Source: Mesobacterium_A hydrothermale
Lineage (GTDB): Bacteria > Pseudomonadota > Alphaproteobacteria > Rhodobacterales > Rhodobacteraceae
DNA length: 64,000 nucleotides
Reading direction: 5' to 3'
Assembly (NCBI RefSeq): GCF_035818635.1
Contig: NZ_JAYLLH010000011.1
Location: 55,574-119,573 of the forward strand
This document shows, in pieces, positions 7,315-17,032 of this stretch. Position 1 is the stretch's first letter. The number at the start of each line of letters is the position of its first letter. The notes under the pieces were generated by a model. That model saw only the letters and a program-made list of their open reading frames with translations. It had not been told where the DNA came from and searched no databases. A program made the translations under genes and the position numbers.

Positions 7315-10234
7315 CCCTACCGACACACCCCGTCTTTTCGGCCTGCCACCGGGTGTGGATTTCCCCGCCGCCTTCCTGCGTGGCCTGGACAGGATGCTGG
7401 AGGGGCAGCCGCCAGAGGCCATCGGCCGGGTTGAAGTGATCGTCAACACCACGCGGATGCGTCGTCGTCTGAGAAGCCTTCTGGACAACGGTCCGCCGCG
7501 CATTCAACCGCGCTTGCGGTTGCTGACCGAAAGCACCGATCCCCGCGACATGGCCGGCTTGCCGAACGCTGTGCCGCCGTTGCGGAGAAGACTGGAGCTG
7601 GCGCAACTGGTGGCGCGTCTGCTGGATGCCGACCCGACGCTGGCCCCGCGCAACACGCTGTTCGACCTTGCGGATTCGCTGGCAAGCCTGATGGACGAGA
7701 TGCAGGGCGAAGGCGTCAGTCCCGAAAATATCGCCGCGCTCGACGTTTCGGACCAGTCCGGCCACTGGCAACGTGCGCTGCGCTTCCTGAAGGTGTTGCA
7801 ACCTTATTTCGAACTGGCCACGGACGCCCCCGACACTGAGGCGTTGCAACGCCAGTCGGTGTTGCGCCGGATTGCGCGTTGGCAGGCCAACCCGCCCCGG
7901 CACCCGGTGATCCTTGCGGGGTCCACCGGGTCGCGCGGGACCACGCGATTGTTGATGGAGGCAGTGGCGCGCCTGCCGCAGGGGGCTGTCGTGCTGCCCG
8001 GCTTCGATTTCGACATGCCCGCGCCGGTGTGGGACACGCTGGGCGACGCCCTGACCGGAGAGGACCACCCCCAGTTCCGTTTTGCCCGTCTGATGGTCGA
8101 GCTTGGCCTGAGGCGCGAAGCTGTGGCGCGTTGGGATGACACGCCGCCACCCAGCCCCGCGCGCAACGCCGTGCTGTCACTGGCGCTTCGGCCCGCACCT
8201 GTCACCGACCAGTGGCTGCGCGACGGTCCGTTCCTGCCAGACCTGTCGAACGCCATGGCAAATGTGACACTGGTCGAGGCGGCAAGCCCGCGGGATGAGG
8301 CGCTGGCCATCGCCCTGCGTTTGCGGCAGGCCGCAGAGGACGGCCAGACCGCCGCGCTGATCACCCCCGACCGGATGCTCACGCGGCAGGTGACCGCAGC
8401 GCTGGACCGCTGGGGGATCCTGCCCGACGATAGTGCGGGTACCCCACCGCAGCTGACCCCGCCGGGTCGGTTTATGCGCCATGTCGCGGGGCTGTTCATC
8501 CGTGATCTGACGGCCGAGGCGCTTTTGACCCTGCTGAAACATCCGCTTTGCCACGCAGGGGCCGGACGCAGCCAGCACAACTTGAACACCCGTGACCTGG
8601 AATTGCACATCCGGCGCAAGGGCTGGCCGTTTCCGACCGCGGAAAAACTGTTGGCCTGGGGCGAGGCGCGCAACCGCTCGGATTGGGCGGCCTGGGTCGC
8701 GCACCTGTTCTGCCAGCCGCCGGTGGCCGGCCCGCTGCCGTTGACTGAATGGGTTAAACGTCATCTGGACCGTGCGCAGGGACTTTGCGCCGGGTCCGAA
8801 AGCGACGATGCACGCGTATTGTGGGCTGAATCTGCAGGGCGCGAAGTGCACAAGATCGTGACCGACCTGCAGGATCAGGCGCCCCATGGTGGCGATATGA
8901 CCGCACGGGATTATGCCGACCTGTTCGGGGCCGTTCTGTCGAAGGGCGAAGTGCGCAACCCCGTCACGCCGCACCCCACCGTGTTGATCTGGGGGACGCT
9001 TGAGGCGCGGGTGATGGGCGCCGACCTGCTGATCCTTGGCGCGCTGAACGAAGGCACCTGGCCGGAAATGCCAAAGGCAGACCCGTGGCTGAACCGGCGG
9101 ATGCGCCACGACGCCGGACTGTTGGTGCCGGAACGCCGCATCGGCCTGTCAGCGCATGATTTCCAGCAGGCCTTTGGCGGGCAAGAGGTCTGGGTGACCC
9201 TCGCGCTGAAATCGCAGGATGCCGAAACCGTGCCGTCGCGGTGGATCAACCGGCTGATCAACCTGCTGAACGGCTTGCCCAATCGCAATGGCCACGCCGC
9301 GCTGGACCAGATGCGGGGCAGGGGCAACGAATGGCTGGCGTTGGCCCGCGCGTCCGAGGCGCCGAAGCCGGCGTTGCCAGCGCCGCGCCCCGCGCCGCGC
9401 CCGCCCGTGGCCGCGCGCCCGCGGCACCTGTCGGTGACCGAGATTCAGCACCTGATCCGCAACCCCTATGCGATCTATGCCAAGCATGTGCTGAACCTGC
9501 GGCCCCTGATGCCGCTGCAGCGTACCGCCGATCCGATGATCCGGGGCACGGTGATTCACGATATCTTTCAGCAGTTCATCGCTGAAACGATGGAAGACTC
9601 TGACCGGTTGACCCGCGCGCGGCTGATGCAGATCGCGGAAGAGATTGTTGCCCGTGACATTCCCTGGCCCGCGATCCGGCATGTCTGGCTGGCCCGGGTG
9701 GATCGCGTCGCTGATTGGTTTATCGCGCGGGAACACCAGCGACGAGAACTGGCGCAACCGGTGATGCTGGAAAAGAAAGCCACAGCCCGAATGTCGGCGC
9801 CCGATTTTGCCCTGACCGGCAAGGTCGATCGCATCGACATGGACACCGAAGGCCGCGCCCATGTCTATGACTACAAGACCGGCACACCGCCCACCACAAG
9901 CCAGCAGAAGCATTTCGACAAGCAATTGCTGCTGGAGGCGGCGATGATCGAACAGGGCGTTTTCAAGCCGCTTTTCCCGCAATATGTCGCACAGGCCGTC
10001 TATATCGGGCTTGGGGCCACGCCCCGGGAACAGACCGCGCCGTTGGACGAGATCACGCCAAGTGAGCTTTGGGACCAGTTCGGGAAATTGATTGCCGCTT
10101 ACGACGACCCCGACAGGGGCTATCCCGCGCGCAATGCCAGCTTTTCCGAACACGAGGTCACAGACTATGACCAGTTGTCGCGCTTCGGTGAATGGGACGG
10201 GGCGCAGCCGCCCGATGACGAGGTTCTGGAATGA
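7307..10234 (+). CDS. addB: AddB subunit of the AddAB double-strand-break repair helicase-nuclease
   Basis: The chosen start is ATG 7307 (975 residues), overlapping the murU end by 8 bases; the longer frame would sit inside murU. AddB pairs with AddA to resect double-strand breaks and load RecA. The protein has a degenerate helicase-like body (for example LLILGALNEGTWPEMPKADPWLNRRMR, GLSAHDFQQAF) and a C-terminal PD-(D/E)XK nuclease: SVTEIQHLIRNPYAIYAKHVL, GTVIHDIFQQF, then FALTGKVDRIDM and the catalytic YDYKTG. No obvious four-cysteine iron-sulfur arrangement surrounds the nuclease, in keeping with the alphaproteobacterial-type AddB. The last codon overlaps the addA start (ATGA). Confidence 0.93.
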   Translation: MFDPTDTPRLFGLPPGVDFPAAFLRGLDRMLEGQPPEAIGRVEVIVNTTRMRRRLRSLLDNGPPRIQPRLRLLTESTDPRDMAGLPNAVPPLRRRLELAQLVARLLDADPTLAPRNTLFDLADSLASLMDEMQGEGVSPENIAALDVSDQSGHWQRALRFLKVLQPYFELATDAPDTEALQRQSVLRRIARWQANPPRHPVILAGSTGSRGTTRLLMEAVARLPQGAVVLPGFDFDMPAPVWDTLGDALTGEDHPQFRFARLMVELGLRREAVARWDDTPPPSPARNAVLSLALRPAPVTDQWLRDGPFLPDLSNAMANVTLVEAASPRDEALAIALRLRQAAEDGQTAALITPDRMLTRQVTAALDRWGILPDDSAGTPPQLTPPGRFMRHVAGLFIRDLTAEALLTLLKHPLCHAGAGRSQHNLNTRDLELHIRRKGWPFPTAEKLLAWGEARNRSDWAAWVAHLFCQPPVAGPLPLTEWVKRHLDRAQGLCAGSESDDARVLWAESAGREVHKIVTDLQDQAPHGGDMTARDYADLFGAVLSKGEVRNPVTPHPTVLIWGTLEARVMGADLLILGALNEGTWPEMPKADPWLNRRMRHDAGLLVPERRIGLSAHDFQQAFGGQEVWVTLALKSQDAETVPSRWINRLINLLNGLPNRNGHAALDQMRGRGNEWLALARASEAPKPALPAPRPAPRPPVAARPRHLSVTEIQHLIRNPYAIYAKHVLNLRPLMPLQRTADPMIRGTVIHDIFQQFIAETMEDSDRLTRARLMQIAEEIVARDIPWPAIRHVWLARVDRVADWFIAREHQRRELAQPVMLEKKATARMSAPDFALTGKVDRIDMDTEGRAHVYDYKTGTPPTTSQQKHFDKQLLLEAAMIEQGVFKPLFPQYVAQAVYIGLGATPREQTAPLDEITPSELWDQFGKLIAAYDDPDRGYPARNASFSEHEVTDYDQLSRFGEWDGAQPPDDEVLE

Positions 10235-13200
10235 GCCTGCCGCAATTCGACGAAGCGACCCTGCGCCAGGTCGAAGCCGCCGAACCCGGCGCGTCGACCT
10301 GGTTGTCGGCGAACGCAGGGTCGGGCAAGACCCGTGTGCTCACCGATCGGGTGGCGCGGCTGCTGCTGCGGGACGTGCCGCCTGATCACATCTTGTGTCT
10401 GACCTATACCAAGGCAGCCGCGACCGAGATGCAGAACCGCCTGTTCAAGCGTCTGGGCGAATGGGCGATGCTGGATGACACGCACCTGGGCACCGCATTG
10501 GCGGGTCTCGGCGTGGTCGACAGCGCCAACCCCGACTTCCTGCGCAATGCCCGCACCCTGTTCGCCCGGGCGATCGAGACGCCTGGTGGCTTGCGGATCC
10601 AGACGATCCATTCGTTCTGTTCCGCGCTGCTGCGGCGTTTTCCGCTAGAGGCCGGGGTCAGCCCGCAGTTCAAGGAAATCGAAGACCGCGCCGCAGAACT
10701 GCTGCGCGAAGAGGTGCTGGACCGTATCGCCGAAGGCCCGGATGCCGGGCTGGTCACCGCGCTGGCAGGGCACAGCACCGATCAGACGCTGGATGCGGTC
10801 TGCGCCGAAATCACCCGCAACCGCGATGTGCTTCTTTCCGTACGCACCGAAGGCGATATTCGTACGGCCTACGGTCTGAGCGACAGGATGGATGTTCCCG
10901 GCCTGTTGGACAGCGTGTTTCTGGGCGGCGAGCTTGAGATGTTCGCAGAGATGATCCCGGTCTTGCGCGGCAGCGGTTCCAACGACAACAAGCTGGCAGA
11001 CAAGCTGACGACGATCACGGCTCCGGATCTGGGGGCCTTGCAGCTTCTGGAAGACGCGTTGCTGAACGGATCGACTGCGAAAGAGCCGTTTACCGCGAAG
11101 ATCGGAAAGCTGCCCACCAAAGCCCTTGCAAACGGCCCGCTTGCGCATCTAACGGGCCGGCTGGACGACCTGATGCGCCGGGTGGAATCCGCCCGCGAAA
11201 CCCGGTTGGCCTTGATGGCCGCCGACAGGGATATCGCGTTGCACCGCTTTGCGACTGTCTTTCTGGCCGCTTATGAGGCGGAAAAACAGCGCCGAGGCTG
11301 GCTGGATTTCGATGACCTGATCGCGCTTGCGAACCGACTGCTGGACAACCCGGCAGTAGCGGAATGGGTGCTCTACCGCCTGGACGGCGGGATCGACCAC
11401 ATTCTTGTCGACGAAGCACAGGACACCAGCCCGACGCAATGGCGCGTGATCGAACGGCTGGCACGCGAATTCACCTCGGGCGAAGGGGCGCGGGCCGATG
11501 TCGCGCGCACGATCTTTGTCGTGGGGGACAAGAAACAGTCGATCTATTCGTTCCAGGGGGCCGACGCGCGCGAATTTGACCGGATGCGGGCAGAGTTCGC
11601 CGCCCGCCTGCGGGGCACCAATACCCCGCTGAACGCGCTATCGCTGGAACACTCCTTTCGCTCGGCCTGGCCGATCCTGCGGCTGGTGGACCTGACCTTT
11701 GAAAACCGCCGCGACTCGGGCTTTCCGCAGGATGAAAAGCACATCGCCTTCAAGGAACGGATGCCCGGTCGCGTCGACCTGTGGCCCCTGGTCGAGAAAA
11801 CGACCGAGGACAAGGACGGCACCTGGTATGACCCGGTCGACCATGTCAGCCCGCAACATCATACCGTGGTTCTGGCGCGGCGCGTGGCGGGGTTCATCAA
11901 GGAGCTGATCGATACGAACCACCCGCTGCCGATCGAAAGCGGCAACAGCGGCACGTATCAGGCACGGCCGGTGCGGGCAGGGGACATTCTGATCCTTGTG
12001 CGGCGTCGGTCCCGGCTGTTCACAGAAATCATTCGCGCCTGCAAACAGGCCCAATTGCCGATCGCCGGGGCAGACCGGCTCAAGGTGATGGCGGAACTGG
12101 CGGTGCGCGACATTGGCGCGCTGCTGGCATTCCTTGCCACGCCAGAGGATGACCTGTCGCTGGCTACGGCGCTGCGCTCGCCTCTGTTCGGGCTGAGGGA
12201 AGGCCAGCTTTACGATCTCGCGCAGGGCCGGGGGGAGAAATTCCTGTGGGTCGCGCTGCGCGAGCGTGCGGAAGACTTTCCCAAGGTTGTGCAGGTTCTG
12301 GCAGAACTCATGCGCCAGACCGATTTCCTGCGTCCCTATGACCTGATCGAACGAATCCTGACCCGCCACAACGGCCGACGCCTGTTGCTGGGGCGTTTGG
12401 GCGAAGAGGCCGAGGACGGCATCGACGCGCTGTTGCAGCAGGCGCTGTCCTATGAACAGACAGAGGTGCCCAGCCTGACCGGGTTCCTGCAATGGATGCA
12501 GACCGACGACCTGGAAATCAAACGTCAGGCCGACAGCGCGGGCGACCGTATCCGCGTGATGACGGTGCACGGCGCGAAAGGCCTGGAAGCGCCCATCGTG
12601 ATCCTGCCCGATTGCAGCCAGCCCAGCCGAGATGTGCGCGATAGCATCCTGACGGACGATGCCGGGGGCTTCTGGAAGCAGAAGGCCGAAAGTCTGCCCG
12701 CACGACAGCTTGCCCGATTGCAGGCCCGCAAGGATGCCGACGCCCGCGAACGCGACCGGCTGCTTTATGTTGCGATGACACGGGCCGAGAAATGGCTGGT
12801 GGTCGCCGCTATCGACGATTTGGGCAAACAGGGCGATTCCTGGTACGAAATCGTCAGGAGCGGAATGGAACGTGCCGGCGCGTTGCCGCATGTCGTCGGG
12901 TTCGGCGATCAGGGCACGGGGCAGGGTTTGCGCCTGCAAGAGGGGGATTGGGCTGCCTTGCCGATGACCCGACCGCAGGACGATACGGACAGCGCCGTGG
13001 CGATGCCGCCGTGGCTGCGTGAGCCGGCGCCGGATGTGCCTGCCGCGCCAGAAACCCTGTCGCCGTCGCAGCTTGGTGGGGCCAAGGCCCTGGCCGGGGC
13101 AGAGGGCGACGAAAGCGACGCGGCCAAGCTTCGGGGCACCCATGTGCACCTGCTGCTGGAGGTGCTGGCCAACCTGCCGACCGATGAACGCGCCACCATG

Positions 13201-13644
13201 GCCGACGCCCTGCTGGCGCGCGAAGACGTGCCCGCAGATGCCCGCCCCGCTCTTGTGGACGAAGCCGTGGGGGTCCTGGACGCACCCGGCCTGTCGATCT
13301 GTTTTGCGCCTGATACGCTGGCCGAGGTGGCTGTGTCCGCAAACCTGCCCGGCCTTGGCCCCTGCCACGGCGTCATCGACCGGTTGATCGTCGGCCCGGA
13401 CCGCGTGCTGGCGGTGGATTTCAAATCGAACCGCACCGTGCCCGACACGCCCGAAACCTGCCCCGAAGGGCTGCTGCGGCAGATGGGGGCCTATGCCGCA
13501 ATGCTGGCGCAGGTCTATCCCGACCGGCGGATCGAGACTGCGTTCCTGTGGACCCGGACCGCGCAGATGATGTTCCTGCCGCATGATCTTGTGACGCAGG
13601 CGCTGGAGCGCGCAAAACTTGACCTTCCAGCCCCCGCTACTTAG
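10231..13644 (+). CDS. addA: AddA helicase-nuclease subunit
   Basis: This 1137-residue UvrD/RecB-type helicase fused to a RecB-type nuclease works with AddB. Walker A is in SANAGSGKTRVLTDRV (about 29-44). The other helicase motifs include TIHSFCSALLRRFP, VDEAQDTS (Walker B), VVGDKKQSIYSFQGAD, VMTVHGAKGLEAPIVILPD and LLYVAMTRAEKWLVV. The C-terminal nuclease shows GTHVHLLLEVL, GVIDRLI and the catalytic VDFKSNR with QMGAYAAML. The gene overlaps addB by four bases and is followed 48 bases later by trxA. Confidence 0.95.
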   Translation: MSLPQFDEATLRQVEAAEPGASTWLSANAGSGKTRVLTDRVARLLLRDVPPDHILCLTYTKAAATEMQNRLFKRLGEWAMLDDTHLGTALAGLGVVDSANPDFLRNARTLFARAIETPGGLRIQTIHSFCSALLRRFPLEAGVSPQFKEIEDRAAELLREEVLDRIAEGPDAGLVTALAGHSTDQTLDAVCAEITRNRDVLLSVRTEGDIRTAYGLSDRMDVPGLLDSVFLGGELEMFAEMIPVLRGSGSNDNKLADKLTTITAPDLGALQLLEDALLNGSTAKEPFTAKIGKLPTKALANGPLAHLTGRLDDLMRRVESARETRLALMAADRDIALHRFATVFLAAYEAEKQRRGWLDFDDLIALANRLLDNPAVAEWVLYRLDGGIDHILVDEAQDTSPTQWRVIERLAREFTSGEGARADVARTIFVVGDKKQSIYSFQGADAREFDRMRAEFAARLRGTNTPLNALSLEHSFRSAWPILRLVDLTFENRRDSGFPQDEKHIAFKERMPGRVDLWPLVEKTTEDKDGTWYDPVDHVSPQHHTVVLARRVAGFIKELIDTNHPLPIESGNSGTYQARPVRAGDILILVRRRSRLFTEIIRACKQAQLPIAGADRLKVMAELAVRDIGALLAFLATPEDDLSLATALRSPLFGLREGQLYDLAQGRGEKFLWVALRERAEDFPKVVQVLAELMRQTDFLRPYDLIERILTRHNGRRLLLGRLGEEAEDGIDALLQQALSYEQTEVPSLTGFLQWMQTDDLEIKRQADSAGDRIRVMTVHGAKGLEAPIVILPDCSQPSRDVRDSILTDDAGGFWKQKAESLPARQLARLQARKDADARERDRLLYVAMTRAEKWLVVAAIDDLGKQGDSWYEIVRSGMERAGALPHVVGFGDQGTGQGLRLQEGDWAALPMTRPQDDTDSAVAMPPWLREPAPDVPAAPETLSPSQLGGAKALAGAEGDESDAAKLRGTHVHLLLEVLANLPTDERATMADALLAREDVPADARPALVDEAVGVLDAPGLSICFAPDTLAEVAVSANLPGLGPCHGVIDRLIVGPDRVLAVDFKSNRTVPDTPETCPEGLLRQMGAYAAMLAQVYPDRRIETAFLWTRTAQMMFLPHDLVTQALERAKLDLPAPAT

Positions 13645-13692
13645 ATTTCGGCCTCAGCACAGATCCGCTGCCCCATCTCAAGGAGATTCCCT

Positions 13693-14013
13693 ATGGCCAC
13701 CGTTGCCGTGACCGATGCCACCTTTGACGCCGAAGTGAAAAATTCCGAAATCCCCGTCGTGGTCGATTTCTGGGCTGCCTGGTGCGGCCCCTGCAAGCAG
13801 ATCGGCCCGTCGCTGGAAGAGCTGTCCTCCGAATACGAAGGCCGCGTGAAAATCGTCAAGGTCGACGTAGATGAAAACCCGATGTCGGCCGCAAACCTGG
13901 GCGTGCGCGGCATTCCGGCGCTGTTCATCTTCAAGGATGGCCAGGTCGTGTCGAACCGCGCAGGTGCCGCGCCGAAAGCCGCGCTGCAAAGCTGGATCGA
14001 AGGCGCGTTGTAA
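13693..14013 (+). CDS. trxA: Thioredoxin
   Basis: A classical 106-residue cytoplasmic thioredoxin. The WCGPC redox site is at residues 30-34, D25 and the cis-proline segment [12 protein letters not shown] are present, and a strong AAGGAG site lies just upstream of ATG. It reduces disulfides in client enzymes such as ribonucleotide reductase. Placement after addBA is common in alphaproteobacteria; a rho-independent terminator follows. Confidence 0.97.
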   Translation: MATVAVTDATFDAEVKNSEIPVVVDFWAAWCGPCKQIGPSLEELSSEYEGRVKIVKVDVDENPMSAANLGVRGIPALFIFKDGQVVSNRAGAAPKAALQSWIEGAL

Positions 14014-14034
14014 GCGTTCGTATCCGTTGATTTG

Positions 14035-14060
14035 AAGGGCGTCCCGTTTGGGGCGCCCTT
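14035..14060 (+). terminator. rho-independent terminator after trxA
   Basis: An 11-bp stem (AAGGGCGTCCC / GGGGCGCCCTT, one G-T pair) with loop GTTT is followed by TTCATTTTC. It lies 21 bases after the trxA stop and 8 bases before the end of the convergent minus-strand gene, so it probably closes the tsaE-to-trxA transcript and may also serve the opposite strand. Confidence 0.85.
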
Positions 14061-14067
14061 TTCATTT

Positions 14068-14976
14068 TCACATCGGCCAACCGGCCCGTCGCAAGGCCTG
14101 CGCTATCCTGACCTTGGCTGATGGGTGGCCGGCGTTGATCGACATGTGTTGCCAATACCACCACAGGTAACACGCATAGGCGGGCAGCGGTGCCTTGCGC
14201 GCGGCAAACGCGGCGTCGACCCCATCACGCGGGACCGATCCGGCGATATGGTGAAAGTCGACCTGCGCGAAAAGAACGGTTGGTTTCTCAAAGAAATAGC
14301 CATTGAAGGCCGCGCTTGAATTCTGTGTCACCACGCAGGAACAGGCGGGCAGGAACCGGTCCATCTGCCCCGAGGCAAGGGTCAGGCGCGGGTGGGCATC
14401 CACAAGCGCCTGAAGCGCAGACAGCTCTGCCACGCTGTAGGTTTCCCCTGGGTGCAGGGTCGCCACGACCGGGCGCGGATCGCGTGCAAGAACTTCGTTC
14501 AGCATGGCAATGGGGCTGCACGTCTGGAACGCGCGATGATCGGCAAGCCGCCCTTGCAGCGGAACATAGACAAAGCCGTCATCGCGTGCTTGCCAGCCCG
14601 CAAACAGCCGTTTGCGCCAGAACTCCGTGAACCGTTTCGCCAGGGCCGGGTCAAGGGTTTCCGGGTTGAACCGGCTGCGGGCGACGTGCCAATGCCAACG
14701 CTCTGCCTGCGGTTCGATTGCCCAGAACGGATAGTGATAGGCTCGCCTTATGGTGACACCGCGTTGGGTGGTGGGCGGCGCCATGTGAAACAGGGCAAAT
14801 CCGTTTCGGCCCCGGGATTTTTCCCGTTCCTCGGCGCTGTCACGATGATAGGCGACGCGAAACCCGGCCTCTATCAACGTTTCCGCGACCAATGTCAGAA
14901 AATTGTGTTGCCCGCGCTCGGCGCTGCGTTTCAACGGGGGATCAAGGTAGAACCGAACAACGCGCGCCTGTGCCAT
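14068..14976 (-). CDS. capsule/surface-polysaccharide-biosynthesis-like protein
   Basis: The 302-residue cytoplasmic protein has no signal peptide or membrane helix. The C-terminal half (ATLHPGETYSVAELSALQALVDAHPRLTL, then VVTQNSSAAFNGYFFEKPTVLF and DFHHIA) resembles the nucleotide-sugar-binding half of capsule-export/Kdo-transferase type proteins (KpsC/KpsS-like), where a conserved asparagine-serine segment is followed by a 'house / pet' like patch. The N-terminal half (FYLDPPLKRSAERGQHNFLTLVAETLIEAGF) I cannot assign. A role in surface polysaccharide synthesis is therefore a weak inference. It converges on trxA and is divergent from hslV. Confidence 0.6.
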   Translation of the reverse strand: MAQARVVRFYLDPPLKRSAERGQHNFLTLVAETLIEAGFRVAYHRDSAEEREKSRGRNGFALFHMAPPTTQRGVTIRRAYHYPFWAIEPQAERWHWHVARSRFNPETLDPALAKRFTEFWRKRLFAGWQARDDGFVYVPLQGRLADHRAFQTCSPIAMLNEVLARDPRPVVATLHPGETYSVAELSALQALVDAHPRLTLASGQMDRFLPACSCVVTQNSSAAFNGYFFEKPTVLFAQVDFHHIAGSVPRDGVDAAFAARKAPLPAYACYLWWYWQHMSINAGHPSAKVRIAQALRRAGWPM

Positions 14977-15080
14977 AGCCCCTGCCTAGCCCGCCCGTCA
15001 GGCCCGGGCAAGGCCCGCCCCCTTGTCCCCGCGGACCCAGATCGCCATATAGGCCCTCGACCAACAAGGAGCGCGACAAC

Positions 15081-15635
15081 ATGGCAGACGACAGCTTTCC
15101 CGGCTGGCACGGCACGACGATCATCGGCGTCCGCAAGGGCGGCCACGTGGTGATCGCAGGCGACGGGCAGGTCAGCCTTGGCCAGACCGTGATCAAGGGC
15201 ACCGCTCGCAAGGTGCGGCGCCTGTCGCCCGGTGGATTCGACGTGGTGGCCGGTTTCGCGGGATCGACCGCGGATGCCTTCACGCTGCTGGAACGGCTGG
15301 AAGCCAAATTGGAAGCGACGCCTGGCCAGTTGCAGCGCGCCAGTGTCGAACTGGCCAAGGATTGGCGCACCGACAAATACCTGTCCAAGCTGGAAGCCAT
15401 GCTGATCGTCACCGACGGGCGCGACCTGCTGGTGATCACCGGGGCGGGCGACGTTCTGGAACCCGAACATGATGTGGCGGCGATCGGATCGGGCGGGAAC
15501 TATGCCCTCGCGGCCGCACGGGCGTTGATGGACAGCGATCTGGACGCCGAAGCCGTGGCCCGCAAGGCGATGGCGATCGCCGCCGACATCTGCGTCTATA
15601 CCAACGGCAACCTGACCGTTGAAACCCTTGGGTAG
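15081..15635 (+). CDS. hslV: ATP-dependent protease HslV peptidase subunit
   Basis: HslV (ClpQ) is the proteasome-like peptidase of the HslUV complex. The 184-residue protein carries the N-terminal nucleophile Thr12 after cleavage in [12 protein letters not shown], plus the family stretches [23 protein letters not shown] and [14 protein letters not shown]. An AAGGAG site lies upstream of ATG 15081. It is followed by hslU after a 44-base gap containing a perfect hairpin. Confidence 0.96.
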   Translation: MADDSFPGWHGTTIIGVRKGGHVVIAGDGQVSLGQTVIKGTARKVRRLSPGGFDVVAGFAGSTADAFTLLERLEAKLEATPGQLQRASVELAKDWRTDKYLSKLEAMLIVTDGRDLLVITGAGDVLEPEHDVAAIGSGGNYALAAARALMDSDLDAEAVARKAMAIAADICVYTNGNLTVETLG

Positions 15636-15637
15636 TC

Positions 15638-15660
15638 ACGAATTTTCATCGAAAATTCGT
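15638..15660. repeat. perfect 10-bp inverted repeat between hslV and hslU
   Basis: ACGAATTTTC and GAAAATTCGT are exact reverse complements separated by ATC. No T-tract follows, so it is not a standard terminator; it could fold in the hslVU mRNA or be a protein site. The inner core GAATTTTC-N3-GAAAATTC recurs exactly at 48166-48184 in the ald-lrp divergent region. Confidence 0.75.
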
Positions 15661-15679
15661 GTTCCCGGAAAGGACCGAC

Positions 15680-16987
15680 ATGACCGACCTGACCCCGCGT
15701 GAAATCGTATCCGAACTCGACCGTTTCATCATCGGCCAAAGCGACGCCAAGCGCGCCGTGGCCGTCGCGCTGCGCAATCGCTGGCGGCGCAAGCAGCTAT
15801 CCGACGACCTGCGCGACGAGGTGTATCCGAAGAATATCCTGATGATCGGACCCACCGGCGTCGGCAAGACCGAGATCAGCCGCCGCCTGGCCAAGCTGGC
15901 TCGCGCGCCCTTTATCAAGGTCGAGGCAACCAAGTTTACCGAAGTCGGCTATGTTGGCCGGGATGTGGAACAGATCGTGCGTGATCTGGTCGATGCGTCG
16001 ATCGCCATGACCCGCGAGCTGATGCGCGAAGAGGTCAAGGCCGCGGCCCATCGCAACGCGGAAGAACGTGTGATCGAAGCGATTGCCGGAACCGACGCGC
16101 GCGAGGCCACAAGAGACATGTTCCGTCGCAAGCTGAAATCGGGCGAACTGGACGATACGGTGATCGAGCTTGAGGTGGCAGAAACCGCGAGCCCCGCGCC
16201 GATGTTCGACATCCCCGGCCAGCCCGGTGGTGGCGCGGGCATGATGAACCTGGGCGATCTCTTCGGCAAAGCGTTCGGGGGACGCACGGTGAAGAAGCGG
16301 ATGACCGTTTCGGAAAGCTACGAGGTGCTGATCGCGGAAGAGGCCGACAAGCTTCTGGATGACGAACAGGTCAAGCTGGCCGCGGTCGAGGCCGTGGAGC
16401 AGAATGGCATCGTCTTTCTGGACGAAATCGACAAAGTCGCGGCCCGGGCCGAAGCGCGCGGCGACGACGTCAGCCGTGAAGGCGTCCAGCGCGACCTGCT
16501 GCCGCTTATCGAAGGCACGACCGTCAGCACCAAGCATGGGCCGGTGAAGACCGACCACATCCTTTTCATCGCCTCGGGCGCGTTCCACATTGCCAAGCCG
16601 TCCGATCTGTTGCCGGAATTGCAGGGGCGTCTGCCGATCCGGGTGAACCTGCGGCCACTGACCGAAGAGGATTTCGTCCGCATCCTGACCGAGACCGACA
16701 ACGCCCTGACGCTGCAATACAGCGCCCTGATGGCGACCGAGGAGGTGGCGGTCACCTTTACCAAGGATGGCATCGCGGCGCTGGCCCGGATCGCGGCCGA
16801 GGTGAACCAGACGATCGAGAACATCGGTGCCCGCAGGCTCTATACCGTGATGGAGCGGGTGTTCGAGGAACTGTCCTTCACCGCGCCGGACATGGCCGGG
16901 CAGGCGGTGACGGTCGATGACGCCTTTGTCGAAAAGCACCTGGGTGAACTGACCCGGTCCACGGACCTGAGCCGCTACGTGCTCTGA
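15680..16987 (+). CDS. hslU: HslU AAA+ unfoldase
   Basis: HslU (ClpY) unfolds substrates and feeds them to HslV. The ATG at 15680 has a GGAAAGGA site 6 bases upstream and gives 435 residues beginning [20 protein letters not shown], the standard family N-terminus. Walker A is GPTGVGKT (57-64), the pore motif is GYVGRDVEQ, Walker B is [12 protein letters not shown], and the C-terminal tail [11 protein letters not shown] inserts into HslV. Confidence 0.97.
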   Translation: MTDLTPREIVSELDRFIIGQSDAKRAVAVALRNRWRRKQLSDDLRDEVYPKNILMIGPTGVGKTEISRRLAKLARAPFIKVEATKFTEVGYVGRDVEQIVRDLVDASIAMTRELMREEVKAAAHRNAEERVIEAIAGTDAREATRDMFRRKLKSGELDDTVIELEVAETASPAPMFDIPGQPGGGAGMMNLGDLFGKAFGGRTVKKRMTVSESYEVLIAEEADKLLDDEQVKLAAVEAVEQNGIVFLDEIDKVAARAEARGDDVSREGVQRDLLPLIEGTTVSTKHGPVKTDHILFIASGAFHIAKPSDLLPELQGRLPIRVNLRPLTEEDFVRILTETDNALTLQYSALMATEEVAVTFTKDGIAALARIAAEVNQTIENIGARRLYTVMERVFEELSFTAPDMAGQAVTVDDAFVEKHLGELTRSTDLSRYVL

Positions 16988-17032
16988 CGTGCGTTAACCA
17001 ATTCTTCACCATGCGCGGCGCACCCTGCCGCC

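Noticed and set aside
11638..13584. A 648-residue minus-strand frame inside addA
   Set aside because: Low-complexity His/Gln/Arg shadow of a high-GC coding region; addA is strongly supported on the other strand.
16993..17007. TTAA-like repeat before radC as a CtrA box
   Set aside because: Only one half-site is good (TTAA-N7-TTCA).
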